Both the position numbers and the translations under genes were made by a program. Under the pieces are notes generated by a model, which saw nothing but the letters and a program-made list of their open reading frames with translations, was not told the DNA's origin and did not search any database. This document shows, piece after piece, positions 35,401-46,489 of a stretch of DNA of 64,000 nucleotides. How positions within the stretch are numbered: the stretch's first letter is position 1; each line of letters starts with the position of its first letter. Origin of the DNA: Lamellibrachia satsuma (lineage: Eukaryota > Annelida > Polychaeta > Sabellida > Siboglinidae); NCBI GenBank assembly GCA_033239005.1, contig BSQZ01000061.1:1777501-1841500 (forward strand), written 5' to 3'.

Positions 35401-35857
35401 ACCGCGTAAACCGACCGTAAATGGCCGCTGTGCGCAGCGCCTCAAACCGTTCGAAACCGGCTGGCGGCGGTTTACCCTGAAACGGGCTTGAGTAATTCAA
35501 TAAAACTTTAATGTCCATTTGAAAACGGAAAATTCCCCTTTTCGCGGTTATTACATATGTGGTGACGCGAATATGCACAAAGCTTATGTATATTCTAATA
35601 TATGCAGAAAAAAAAACAAAAATACCCAGCAATCCGCGTAGTTTTTTATGTCTATGGCTATGGACGCCTTTGGTTCATGTCGGGTAAAAAAATTGCTTCG
35701 GCGCTAAAAAAGACAAATATACTAATGGCTTTTTTGCACTGTACTATTATTTGTTTTGAACAATTTGCCCCTCTATACTGTTATTCGGCATTATAATATT
35801 ATTAAATTTGACCGACTTGACCTTATTTGACCTATACTTTTATTTGTCACTTGAGAG

Positions 35858-36355
35858 TAACATGCTGAGGAATAAAACCGCAATTGGATGTTGGAACATT
35901 CTAAAATATGAAATTGAGAGTATCATTGATCAATTTATTCCCTTGAAAAAAAGGAAAACAATCGAGAAAGAAATACTTGTCAAAAGAAGCTATTAGAAAA
36001 ATAATGTTAAGCAAACTATGTGGAGGGTTTATAGGCGTACCAGAAATGATGAAGACTATTCAAATTACAAAAAGGCACTTAATGCAGCTACGACTGAAAT
36101 TATGCAATCTAAAAGAAGCTAAATAAAAATTAGCATGTATCACAAAAAAATTACAGCATGAGTTTTTATGCATACAATTATGTCAGGAGTAAATAAAACG
36201 TACGAGACATGGTTGGACCACTAGAAGACAGTGCAGGATATAAAATATCACAAGGTTTTTTAGTGGCGGACGACCTAAATGGTTACTTCAGTTTAACCAG
36301 AGAGGATATTAGTTCATTACCAGTTCCAGATGCTAAATATCAGGACGCATTGATG
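35858..36355 (+). mobile_element. CR1-like fragment, right part of element F
   Basis: Resumes with TAACATGCTGAGGAATAAAA (matching element B at about 42209) and runs through the linker to VGPLEDSAGYKISQGF and LPVPDAKYQ. It ends abruptly just before the reverse transcriptase, where Penelope-like sequence starts. Several stops and frameshifts. Confidence 0.85.
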
Positions 36356-36377
36356 TGCACCTGTGCCATAAGCCCCC

Positions 36378-36690
36378 AAACACCCTTCGTTCTATGGTAG
36401 TTCACCCGAAAGACGAGGCACCGAAAGAACACCAGTGACAACAACAGCAGACACACTTACATCGGTTAGACTAAGCGAACACTCAGCCAGAGGAACACAC
36501 CAACTTAGATAAGCCTACATGGGTAGGAGACCACTGCCTGGCCTCAGGACACTCAGTGTCCATGGACAACACTAATATCCTGGAAAGAAAAGTAAAGGGG
36601 GCAATCTACATTAAGCAGAGAGGCCCCACCATGAATCGAGACCAGGGATACCACCTACCCACCATATACAACCAGATTATTCCGCCAGAA
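36378..36690 (+). mobile_element. Penelope-like element fragment with GIY-YIG endonuclease remnant
   Basis: In order but in different frames: VVHPKDEAPKEH, TYIG-stop-TKRTLSQR (the stop replaces the Glu expected after YIG), then DNTNILERKVKGAIYIKQRG and PTMNRDQGYHLP. PKD, YIGxTxRTL, AIYIK and LNRDxGxxLS blocks are what I know of the C-terminal GIY-YIG domain of Penelope-like retroelements. It is 5'-truncated with at least two frameshifts, so it is dead. Confidence 0.65.
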
Positions 36691-37236
36691 TCTGAGTCAC
36701 AACATAGGTCAAGGTCCGCAGTAGACGGGTTGAAACTTTCGCATTCGTTTAAATTTTTGCTCCAAAGTAAGTGTAAGTTATTACTTTCTAACTGTGAAAG
36801 TCTTGTCACACACTGTAAGGGCGTCAGTAAACATGATGTAGACATATCTTAATTCCCGCGCTAATACTAATTAATGCCTACATTTTGTAACAATAAATAT
36901 AATCGTATACACCAACAATGAATATTAAAAAGGTTGCATGATGTTTAGCGTCATCTGTGTGTTTCAGTACAACATTAAAAATATACAATTCTTACATCAT
37001 CAGCCATGCAAAAAAAATGTAAATGCAGATTATTTCCTAACTGTCTGTTTCATCTGCATGTGTTATGACCGAAGGGGGTTTACTCGAGGGGGTTATGTCC
37101 GAGGGCGTTTTGTCCGGTGGCCATCCTGAGGGGTTATGTTCTGACGGATTATGCCCGTACACAATTATTGATTGTACGGTACAGCGGAACAGCACTGGAC
37201 AAACTTACGTGAATTGATGCATGTACTGCTTAAAGT
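36691..37236. other. Non-coding stretch with a short repeated motif
   Basis: At 37062-37165 TTATGACCGA, TTATGTCCGAGGG, TTTTGTCCGG and TTATGTTCTGACGG form degenerate repeats, perhaps a transposon end. Nothing else recognised. Confidence 0.4.
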
Positions 37237-37370
37237 GAATCCAAAGGCATTTTTGGTGCCTTTACACTTATAAGAATTTTGAAAACAAATCAGTTGCAAC
37301 AATAAGTAAGAATATCACGCAAGTGGTTAACTAAATATACTTCGTTCAACACCGAAAATCTTTTTTGCAT
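37237..37370 (-). repeat. Dispersed foldback-like repeat, minus-strand copy
   Basis: Reverse complement reads GGTGTTGAACGAAGTATATT, then TTAACCACTTGCGTGATATT, as at 4325-4465. Confidence 0.75.
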
Positions 37371-37831
37371 GGGCAGCACCATATTTGTTCAGAATCCTAC
37401 GTCAAGAGTGCTGACCAGGTTTCCCACAACTCCAATTAAACGCCTGGACGTAGACAATTTTAGTCATTATACTTGCCAATGCGTTTGCACATGCTGTTTG
37501 TTTCTAAAACCAACTTATTTGGCAAGATAATCCATTCATTGACATTGTTTACTAACACCCTCGCGTTCCGATTTTACAGTTCTCTTCATCGAGTGTTTAC
37601 GTTGTGTCGAAGCATTCGACTAAGCCTTTAAGGCACATGCTGGAAGATAGTTGGTACCGCTTCAGGCTTAAACGTTCTCAGTCGCCGACGTTTTGAAGGA
37701 TATTGACCCATTGGTTGATGAAAATATATCAACTTCAAAACACGACTCTTCAAAATGGGCCGAACAAAGTCTAGCATATCGCGTGGGCTTCCAACCAGCC
37801 GCCCGCAATAATTGAATTATTGTGAATTCGA

Positions 37832-37936
37832 TCATTGCTTAACTACTGTCTGTTTTTCCAGAGGAAATCGAAAAAAAGACAATTCTCTATACCTCGCTGG
37901 ATCATGTTTACATCCGAATGCTGCACAGTACAGCAT
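37832..37936 (-). CDS. THAP-type zinc finger, possible first exon
   Basis: From ATG at 37936: LYCAAFGCKHD, then ELSFFRFPLEKQ, matching the N-terminal half of THAP DNA-binding domains (C-x4-C spacing, FxRFP). THAP genes commonly have an intron just after the FRFP block, and CAGACA/GTAGTT could serve as a donor; otherwise the frame stops after 34 residues. No second exon carrying the CxxH half was found further down the minus strand, so this may be a first exon, or a remnant of a P-element-like transposase or domesticated gene. Confidence 0.5.
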   Translation of the reverse strand: MLYCAAFGCKHDPARYRELSFFRFPLEKQTVVKQ

Positions 37937-38154
37937 TGTGAGAGTTTTTTTGCTGCATGTAAATCCAATATAAAAGCAAATAAAAGTGAAACTGCACATC
38001 TCAACCGCGTCGAAAATGCTCGCGATATGCAAAGCCTACGTCACAGCCGCGTTGGTTAAGGGGCTGCTCGCCGCTGATTGGTCAACATTGCAAACACTGA
38101 TGAATATGTCGGTCTCCACGAAAAATTACATTTCGCACTTTTAGAACAGATTCC

Positions 38155-38270
38155 CTGTAAACCACTTGCGTGATATTCTTGATTATAGTTGCAAATGGTT
38201 GATTTTTAGGCACCCTTATAGGTGCAAAGGCCCAACACAATGCCTTCGGTTTCACTTTAATATATTTATA
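38155..38270 (+). repeat. Dispersed foldback-like repeat, plus-strand copy
   Basis: AACCACTTGCGTGATATTCT, then TGATTATAGTTGCAAATGGT, then CCTTATAGGTGCAAAGGC. Confidence 0.8.
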
Positions 38271-40130
38271 CATGATATGCCAACTTTTATTAGCATACAG
38301 CCATAACCATATTTGTGATATTACGTGCGAATTGATGTTGTATTCACATTACACATTACGTCAGCTGATGCAAATAAGGGCACCTGACTGAATGGTACTT
38401 GGTATTGGCATTAAATTAGATATCATGGAACGTGCATAGACGCATATATACACTGTATGCACACCCGCCCGCCTGCCCACCCAAACGAAGGCAAGCGCGA
38501 ACGCACGCTATTTTTCTATGCATACATGTTAATGTTTGTATAATGGGACCTATGTAAGCCTACGCAATAATTATAGGCCTACATCTAGTATCTATAATTC
38601 CAAGTATGTCTGCTATTTTCTTCACGAAATTAGCGTCGATGCACCCGCCAAAACCTGTCAATTTCAGTTACAACGTAATTACGAACGACGTGGCAAAAGT
38701 TAACCGGACAATGACAATGACTTTTATTTCCCTACTACCCCTTGCGGAGTATGAGAGAAGTTTCTCTCTACAGTACATTTTAGTAGAACATCTGGTTACA
38801 ATACATAGGACATATATTGTATAAAACATATTTATAGTATGTAAATCATCTAGTTACAGTGCATAATACATCATAATACCTTGTGTCCAGCTTAGAATGA
38901 CCTCGATACATGTTCTGCGACTATACGTAGGGAAGACCGGGGCTAATTGTCACACGCGGGTGAGGTGTAACATACGTACTACAGACAAAAGTACCAATGC
39001 AAATTATTTCGCAAGGTAACGGTATGTTCACCAATATTTTAAAGCATGTTACATGTGCTATCACGTGGATCCGTTGAAAATATCAAAACGGCGCTATTTT
39101 AAAGAAAAAACGGTATTTGTAGTCTAGCTATTTTGTTAAGGGTTTGTGTTCGCATGACTTATCCTTTGCTGTTCTTGTTTGGTATTTCTAGTCATGAATA
39201 TACGCTCTAGCTGTTACATATATGCCATTATAAGCAGTGTTTAAGTATGTTTTAATTTAAGATGTTGTGAATGAGATATATATGGTATGGGCCCTTCAAC
39301 TTTGTAAAGTTGATTATCCCACCCAAACGTTGGTGGTCCACATATTGACATAAAATAAGGGCACTTGATGAGAGTAATCAGCCCGACCAAAGATTTGACG
39401 TTCTCAGACTCAGGGCCTGTGGGTTGGTAGTAATTTCGGTTTCACAGTTTCCCGCTCTTTGTCTCCAAATATTTGCGCTTTGAATGTATAATTTTAATAA
39501 TATGCACTATACACCATTACATACACATCTATACAACTGGTCCGAAAGTATGACATGCACCGCCAAAACAGTATTAATGTGATGCCATCAAAATCAGTTC
39601 GTAACTATAATTGTTCCTGGCTGTGGTTCTGTTACCCGATACCTTTAGAGTTCCAAAGGTCCCAATATATAAAAGCTAATAAATATTACCTGCGCATTGC
39701 TTCACTTGTGCTCCATTACAACAAGTAATGTAATATTTTTTCAACATTCTACCAATGAAATAACTAACTAACAGTTGCTATTCTAATTCAAATTTCAGTT
39801 TAGCATGTTTCAAGGGGCACACCACATTCTCACCTGGTGGTGTTGATAGTGCATATATAAACAATTTAAACGGGGTTGTTTATGCAAGGAAGTCAAAAGT
39901 ATATTAAAATATAAATCTAACATTTAAAACATTTATTGTATAATTATCAGTGTGTTGTCATCAGTTGAAGATCTATTACGTTATTTATATTCATTGGAGG
40001 AATATATATAGCTCCTTGCGTGGTTGTTGCTGAGCCGTCTACGGGTGTTCGAGTCAACAATTAAATCGAAATTTGCATGTACGTACTCTAGTCTCTACCT
40101 AAAATGGTCGTGACATACTTAAATAACACG
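38271..40130. other. Non-coding stretch, nothing recognised
   Basis: AT-rich with a short C-rich run (38462-38485). No exon-like segment or repeat was supported. Confidence 0.5.
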
Positions 40131-40142
40131 TATGCTACATAC

Positions 40143-40187
40143 CTCGAATCCGTCAACGAAGAAACTGCACCGTGCTTGTCCACACAT
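40143..40187 (-). CDS. Possible 15-codon first exon
   Basis: ATG TGT GGA and 12 further codons (MCGQARCSFFVDGFE) end exactly at a strong donor GAG/GTATGT. A Cys at position 2 after Met is the catalytic residue of SRAP/HMCES proteins, which also begin MCG, but the rest is too short to compare and no later SRAP exon was found. Treat as a lead only. Confidence 0.2.
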
Positions 40188-41214
40188 TTCGTACAAAACA
40201 ACACTGCAGAGTTACGTTGACAGCAGGGGTGGAACTGAACAAAAGCGGGGAAAACCCGACCTTGTGATTAGACATAAGTCATAACCACAGGCACATACAT
40301 AACCACATACACAGTAGCTAGCGTGCGTGCAGCCATGGTTTTTCTGTTTCAAAACATCATGGTACGTATATCATGGTATTTTACCAGTTCCGTGGTTTAT
40401 CTTATCATAAAACGATAAATTTGGGGCTGGGAATTTATTTCAACGGCTTAAAATTTGGCGTTGAAGAGGTTGGGAAGCTCGTGTCATGCGCAGTAGATGT
40501 TTATATATGCGTGCCATGCGCAGTAGATGTTGCCCAGATGTTTACATGCTCGCCTACTTGGTCTTGGTTAGTTTTACGGGCTTTTATGTTTTCGTAAGAA
40601 AACTCAGATTGCAAAATATTCATTAATCGTTAGAGATATAAACCCTATTGAGAACCAGTATATTATTTGTCAACTGTTGGATTTAAGTTTAAAAAGAACC
40701 GGATTGATGTATTAATGTGTTCTTTACATAGTGTTCATTCCACATTATCGCCCAGGCAGTATTGCCACGCGTTGTGTTTTTAAATATCTATTTTAGGACT
40801 TTTATCGCAAGTAATGTTCTATGTTTTCACGTGGATGACACTGAAATGTATGCGTCTTACAAAACAAAATAACATTATAAAATGTTCGCATTATTTTACT
40901 TCATAACACTCTTGATCACGTTGATCAATTTGTAAGATTCTCGCTTCTCTTAAGCCAAGGGCAAGGGCGCGTGCATTCGTTGAGAATGCTCACAGTTGTG
41001 TAGTAATTGTCTTTGTCGCTCGCCAGATCGTCTAGCCGCTTACTGATAATACCGCAGGCGATTAGGTCGGTGTAATAAGCCGTGAACGCATCTTCCAGGT
41101 TCGCAAGATTTTATTAACGCAGAAGTGTTGATCGTACAACATAGACTGGTCTCTCTACCATTGTTCTTGTTTCTCCCATTTAACATTTAAAAGTCTTCAA
41201 TAAATTTAGTTTTC

Positions 41215-41700
41215 TAATGGTAAGGTAGGTATGGGCCGGCGTGGCCCATCCTTGCCGATAATTTTGAGTCCAAATTGAACGAGGTGCGTGGTAATTTAGA
41301 TCGCGCGCACCCATTGAGTCTATTTTGGGCCTATTTATACCAGAGCTTTCAGAAGAACCCCGCCTCAGTGGAGGCGCGGTTAACCATTTTAGGAAATCGA
41401 GAAAGCCGTTATTGGCCGATGTCCATATACAACTGTCATCCCCGTACATGCTGGAAATGACCGTCGTATGCAAGGTATCGGGTCACCTTCTGAACCCCCC
41501 AGGACTGGGAGACCTCCTTGTGTCCTTGGGGACAGTCAGTTGCCAACTAAACTAGTTTCTTATGGCCTGCATTCTAAATCGGGTAAACATTTCTCCGGTT
41601 TGACAGTCCAGTTATTATTACAGTCGGGGCGACTCTACCCCTCCCTACTGTGTATACTAAATAATAAGCAAAGCTGCAAACTGGCCAGAAACTAGCTTGC
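41215..41700 (+). repeat. GC-rich repeat, related to 8395-8640
   Basis: See the 8395 entry for the shared ordered blocks. This copy is longer and GC-rich, with CTATTTATACC as a TATA-like box. Open frames (41180-41695, both strands) follow composition and show no family. Confidence 0.45.
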
Positions 41701-42049
41701 CTTACATAAGTTGTATCAACCTGGGTTTTCTTTATGCTAATGTTAAATTATTGATTAAATATGTCTGCAATGACCACTATCTCTGTTCTTACAATTTTAG
41801 GCTGACCAAACCTTACAAATTGTTGACTAAACAAATTGCTTGTCGGGCTGCCTGACATTGTCAGTGTCTTTCTTTCTTTATATATTGTAGACGTAGTAGT
41901 GAAAAATACATTCTTCATGAGGAATAGTGTGCGGACCGAGCACTTTTCCAGTGATTAAAAGGCAGCAGTATCAAAGTTACGTTAAAACTTAAAAACGAAG
42001 TTAAAAAATGATTATCATAAATCATGTATATTTAAATTTGACATCCAAG

Positions 42050-42113
42050 CCAAAGGCCCAGATGGCAAGTTGACAAGGAAGCCATTGGCTTATCGAGAGT
42101 CCAACAATTTTTA
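42050..42113 (-). mobile_element. Solitary CR1-like 3' end, inverted against element B
   Basis: Reverse complement reads GGACTCTCGATAAGCCAATG, GCTTCCTTGTCAACTTGCCA, the 3' end of the CR1-like family. It abuts the 5'-truncated start of element B, which points the other way. Confidence 0.85.
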
Positions 42114-44340
42114 CATCAGAAAGTAAAAATAAAAAACCGGATAAGAGAAACTTCCACAAAGGTAACTATAAAGATATGAGAAAATACTTAGCAAAGCTAG
42201 ATTGGAATAACATGCTGATGAATAAGTCCACAATCGAATGTTGGAATATTCTAAAATATGAAATTGAGAGCATCATCGATAAATTTGTTCCATTGAAAAA
42301 CCAAGGAAAACGGTCTAGAAAGAAACACTTGTCAAAAGAATCTATTAGAAAATAGTGTTTAAGCGAACTATGTGGAGGGTTTATAGGCATACCAGAAAGG
42401 ATGAAGACTGTACAAATTACAAAGAGGCACTTAACCTAGCTACAACTGAAATTAGAAAATCTAAAAGAACCTTTCAAAAAAAATTGGCAGGTAATATAAA
42501 AAAATGACAGCAAGAGTTTCTGTGCTTATGTAAGGAGTAAACAGAAAGTTTGAGATAATGTCGGACCACTGGAAAACAACAGGGGAAACATAATTTCAGA
42601 CGGGTTTCAAATGGCAGAGGTCGTGAATGAGTATTTCAGCTCAGTTTTTACCACAGACGATATCAGCTCACTTCCAGTTCCATTTTCTAAATTTGAGGGC
42701 AATAAATTAGTACATTTAGGGCAGTTATTTGTAACTCCTGAAATGTTAGCAAAGAGAAAATTAAGAATATGAAAGATAATAAATCACCTGGAGTTGATGG
42801 GATACCACCAACACGGCTTAAGGAAATTGTTGAGCAAATTAGTACACCACTTGCAAAATTGTTTAACTTGTCACTAGAAGAAGGAATAGTTCCTTCAGAA
42901 TGGAAAGAAGCAAACATTACACCGGTATTTAAGAAGGTATTGAGGAACAAGCCAGAAAATTACAGATCAGAGAGTTTAATATCAGTTGTATGTAAATTAC
43001 TCGAAACATTAATTAGATACCACATGGTGGAATTCCTTGTAAAATATAAATTAATAAATACATCTCAACATGAGTTCCTAAAAGCAAGGTCATGTCTAAC
43101 CAATCTCTTATGTTTTTTGGAAGAAATTACAGTGGGTAGATGACGGGTCACCAGTGGATGTTGTCTACTTATATTCTCAGAAAGCTTTAGATAAAGTGCC
43201 ACATTAAAGATTGTTACCAAAGATTGAACCAAAAGCCCAAGGTATAGGTAATGATGTAATCAGCTGGATAGAAAAGTGGCTTACACACAGAAGACAGAGA
43301 GTAATAGTAGATGGTGAGATTTCAAACTGGAAATCAGTATTGAGTGGGGTACCACAGGGATCAGTATTAAGCCCTATACTGTTTTTAATATATATAAATG
43401 ATTTGGAAGATGACATATCTAGCAAAGTACTCAAATTTGCAGATGACACAAACGTATTCAGGAAAGTTACTAATGATACAGATAAACAAAGTTTACAGGA
43501 TGATCTAGATAAATTAGTTAAATGGTTAGAAAATTACAAATGTTTTTAAATTTTGGGAAGTTCAAATGTATACACATAGGACATGGGAACATGGATGAAG
43601 AATATAAAATGCGGGATGCTGTACTAGGTAGAACCACACAAGAAAAGGACTTAGGAGTAACATTTAGTGCTGACATGAAAGTTTCAGGACAATGTGGGAT
43701 TGCTGCTTTGAAAATAAATCAAATTCTAGGGCTAATTAGGAGAATTATTATGTATAAGGAGAAACAGCTAATTGTACCCCTGTACAAAGCAATAGTTAGA
43801 CCACATTTGGAATATTGTATTCAAGCATGGAGGCCATATCGTAAAAATGACATAGACAAGCTAGAAAGAATACAACGAAGAGCAACTAAAATGATTCCAG
43901 AATTAAGAGACCTTAGTTACGAAAGTTGCTTATTACAATGTGGTTTGACAACACTAGAGACCACGAGGCTAAGAGGAGACCAAATAGTAGTGTTTAAAAT
44001 AGTGAATGTTGATTGGAATATGTTCTTCAAACTTAAAGAAGGCAGTAGAACCAGAGGACACAAAGCAGCATTAGTTAAGGAGCAGTGTAGGTTGGACATG
44101 AGAAAGTACTCTTTCTCACAGGGTGATAAATGAATGGAACAAACTGTCAAATGATTGTGTTAATGCTAGTAGTGTGAATATGTTTAAAAACAGAATAGAC
44201 AGATATTTGATAAGGGCGGGCTACACATAGATGAGAAAATTGTTGGACTCTCGATAAGCCAATGGCTTCCTTGTCCACTTGCCATCTGGAACTTGTTGTT
44301 TGGGATAGCAATCTTGTTAAATCTACTACTACGTGTAACC
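42114..44340 (+). mobile_element. CR1-like non-LTR retrotransposon, 5'-truncated (element B)
   Basis: Starts inside the end of the endonuclease (KSKNKKP) and continues with the linker, RT (42769-43549: KDNKSPGVDGIPPTRLKEIV, LSGVPQGSVLSP, LKFADDTNVF), thumb (43522-44133: ATFSADMKV-like, [16 protein letters not shown]) and 3' end to TTGTTAAATC. The RT core motifs are intact here, unlike in A, C and E, but frameshifts near 43140 and 43545 and stops in the linker kill it. Probably the youngest copy in the window. Confidence 0.92.
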
Positions 44341-46475
44341 CACTCTCCTTAGATATGTGTCAACCTTGTTTTTAAACATATTCACAATCTGTAGATAATT
44401 ACACTTACAAATAATGAGGATTTGTAAAGCTAGAAATAAGCCTTGTTATAGTTTGCCCATATCTTAACCCAGTTTTTATTTATTCTATTTTTTTAAATGT
44501 TAGTAGAGGTTGCAGACATAATATTGTTGGACAAGGAATTCCATACATCCAACACTCTTTGACTGAAAAATTGGCGTATGCATAGCTTCATACATTGTTG
44601 TTTGTTTAATTGTTCACTGTTCCTTTGAGGTTATTTAGATTAATATTAAGAAACTGATCTGTATCTATGTTCTCTTTCCCAGTTAATAACTTAAAAGTTT
44701 AAATTAAATCTCCTGTATGTAAATTCCTTTAATCCTATTACCAGTTTTGTTGCCCTGCGTTGTACTTTCTCAAGCATTAAAATATCTTTTGCATGATAAG
44801 ATAACCATGCCTGTATGCAATATTCTAGATGTGGTCTAATATATGTATTATAAATAATATTGAACGTTTCTATGTCAAAGTGAATAGATGTTCTCTTTAC
44901 TGAACGCAAAACCACCATAGCTTGTTGGGTTGCTGCAACAACTTGTTTCTCCCATTTCAAATTATTTGAAATCCGGACACCTAGATCCTTCTCTTGAACT
45001 GTTTCTGCTAAAACGATATTATTATTTTCGGTGTACTGGAATTTTGGATTGTCTTTACTTTTGTTGAACGTTAGGCACCATCTATTACTCCACTCACTTA
45101 ACTTATCTAAATCAGCTTGTAAGATTTCACAGTCAGATTTGTTTTTTAACGTTCTGAATATTTTGGTGTCAACAGCTAACATTTTTTACATTACTATTTA
45201 CTGTCTCTGGTATATCATTTACATAAATTAAGAAGAGAATAGGTCATAATACTGATCCTTATGGAACTCAACTAATGACATCAAACCATTCAGAATATTC
45301 ACTTCTTACCATAATTCGCATTTTTCTAGGCAGATAGTTTCTGTAACCTCTTTTTCGGGACTTTGTCAAAATTGACAAATGCTTTTTGAAAATCCAACAA
45401 AATAATATCAACACTATGTCCCTGTTCCACATCTTCTGTCCAACTTTCAAAAGTTTCTAACAAATTTGTTAGGCGAGAACGATGCTTTGTAAAACCATGT
45501 TGGCCTGGGGCATTAAAATTTTAACACTGTATCCTTCACACAAGATTCCACCAGTTTACTGGCTAGACAAGTTAAACTCACTGGTCTATAATTACCAGCC
45601 ATAGACGGGGATCCCTTCTTATAAATTGGAGAAATGTTTGCCAATTTCCAATCTAATGGTACTACAACACTAGACAATTATTCCGTGAATATTAAAACCA
45701 ACGGTTTAGCTAAAATTTCAGCACAATCTGTCAATATCTTTGGATGTATACCATCTGGACCACAAGCCTTGTCTTCTTTTAACTGCTGTAACTTTATAAA
45801 TATATCTAGCTCAGTAAATGTGATTTCATTTAAAACTTTTTTCTGGAACTCTGTTTTCAAATTCTAGTAAAATATTATCACCATCAACTTCCGTTGTAAA
45901 TACTGATTCAAAGAACTTCCCTAGAACATCAGCCATTTCCTGGTCATTTGTTGTGGTTTCACCCTCCTCCTCTCTTAAATGTGGTATGACTGGTTTTACC
46001 TTTTGCTTACTTCTTACATAGCTATAGACAAGCTTTGGTTTGTCTTTCATTTTATACAAAAGCTTCTTTTCGTACTCCCTTTATGCTTTTTTCACGATAC
46101 TGTTGTTTTTATTTCTTTGCCTCTTATATTCTTCATATTCTTTGTTCCAGTTTTTTCATATCTTTTCCAAAGTAGAATCTGTTTCTCTACTGATCTACAG
46201 ACTCATTTAGTTTGCCAAGGGGCTTTAGGGTTTGGCTTCTATCTTTCTCTTAATGGCACATTTTTTCACTTCCTCTTTAATTTTCAACTTAAAGTTCCAT
46301 CTCACATTTACTCCTTTTGTTTCCATTTCTCCTTCCCACTTAACATGAAAGGCTGCATTCATAGCTGCCATATTCACTTTCTAATAATCGTATCTTTTCC
46401 AACAATACTCATGTCTATTGCCGAGTATGTAATGAATGTCCACACCAATCCAACATGTTCACTCAGACCTTGACA
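44341..46475 (-). mobile_element. CR1-like element of a second subfamily (element C)
   Basis: Minus strand from about 46475: end of endonuclease (SEHVGLVWTF where SDH is expected), linker (46059-45826), RT start (45860-45678, KACGPDGIHPKILTDCAEIL), LLDFQKAF near 45390, then 45182-44691 with AVDTKIFR, EKDLGVRISNNLKWEKQV and [14 protein letters not shown]. Where FADDT is expected the sequence reads LAVDT, so a catalytic Asp is lost. It differs at many positions from A/B/E. It meets element B 3' end to 3' end at about 44340. Confidence 0.88.
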
Positions 46476-46489
46476 ATAACCTTTTGTAC

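Larger units (their letters stand above)
34586..35857. mobile_element. ~1.27 kb insertion splitting element F
   Basis: In elements A and B the bases GATTGGAATAACATG are contiguous. Here they are separated by this block, which begins TCTCTTGAGTG and ends CACTTGAGAG, imperfect inverted termini of about ten bases. It contains a near-duplicate ~35-bp motif at 34653 and 35780 (ATTATTAAATTT core), the dispersed repeat shared with 2996-3125, and a tRNA-derived SINE. It has no long frame, so it is probably a non-autonomous element or a composite. Confidence 0.65.

Noticed and set aside
41180..41695. Overlapping frames of 60-97 codons on both strands
   Set aside because: They follow the GC-rich repeat composition. 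No conserved motif, and the related copy at 8.4 kb does not keep them.
45979..46473. 164-codon plus-strand frame
   Set aside because: It is the antisense of the linker and endonuclease part of CR1-like element C, and is rich in Phe/Leu as expected from an A-rich sense strand.
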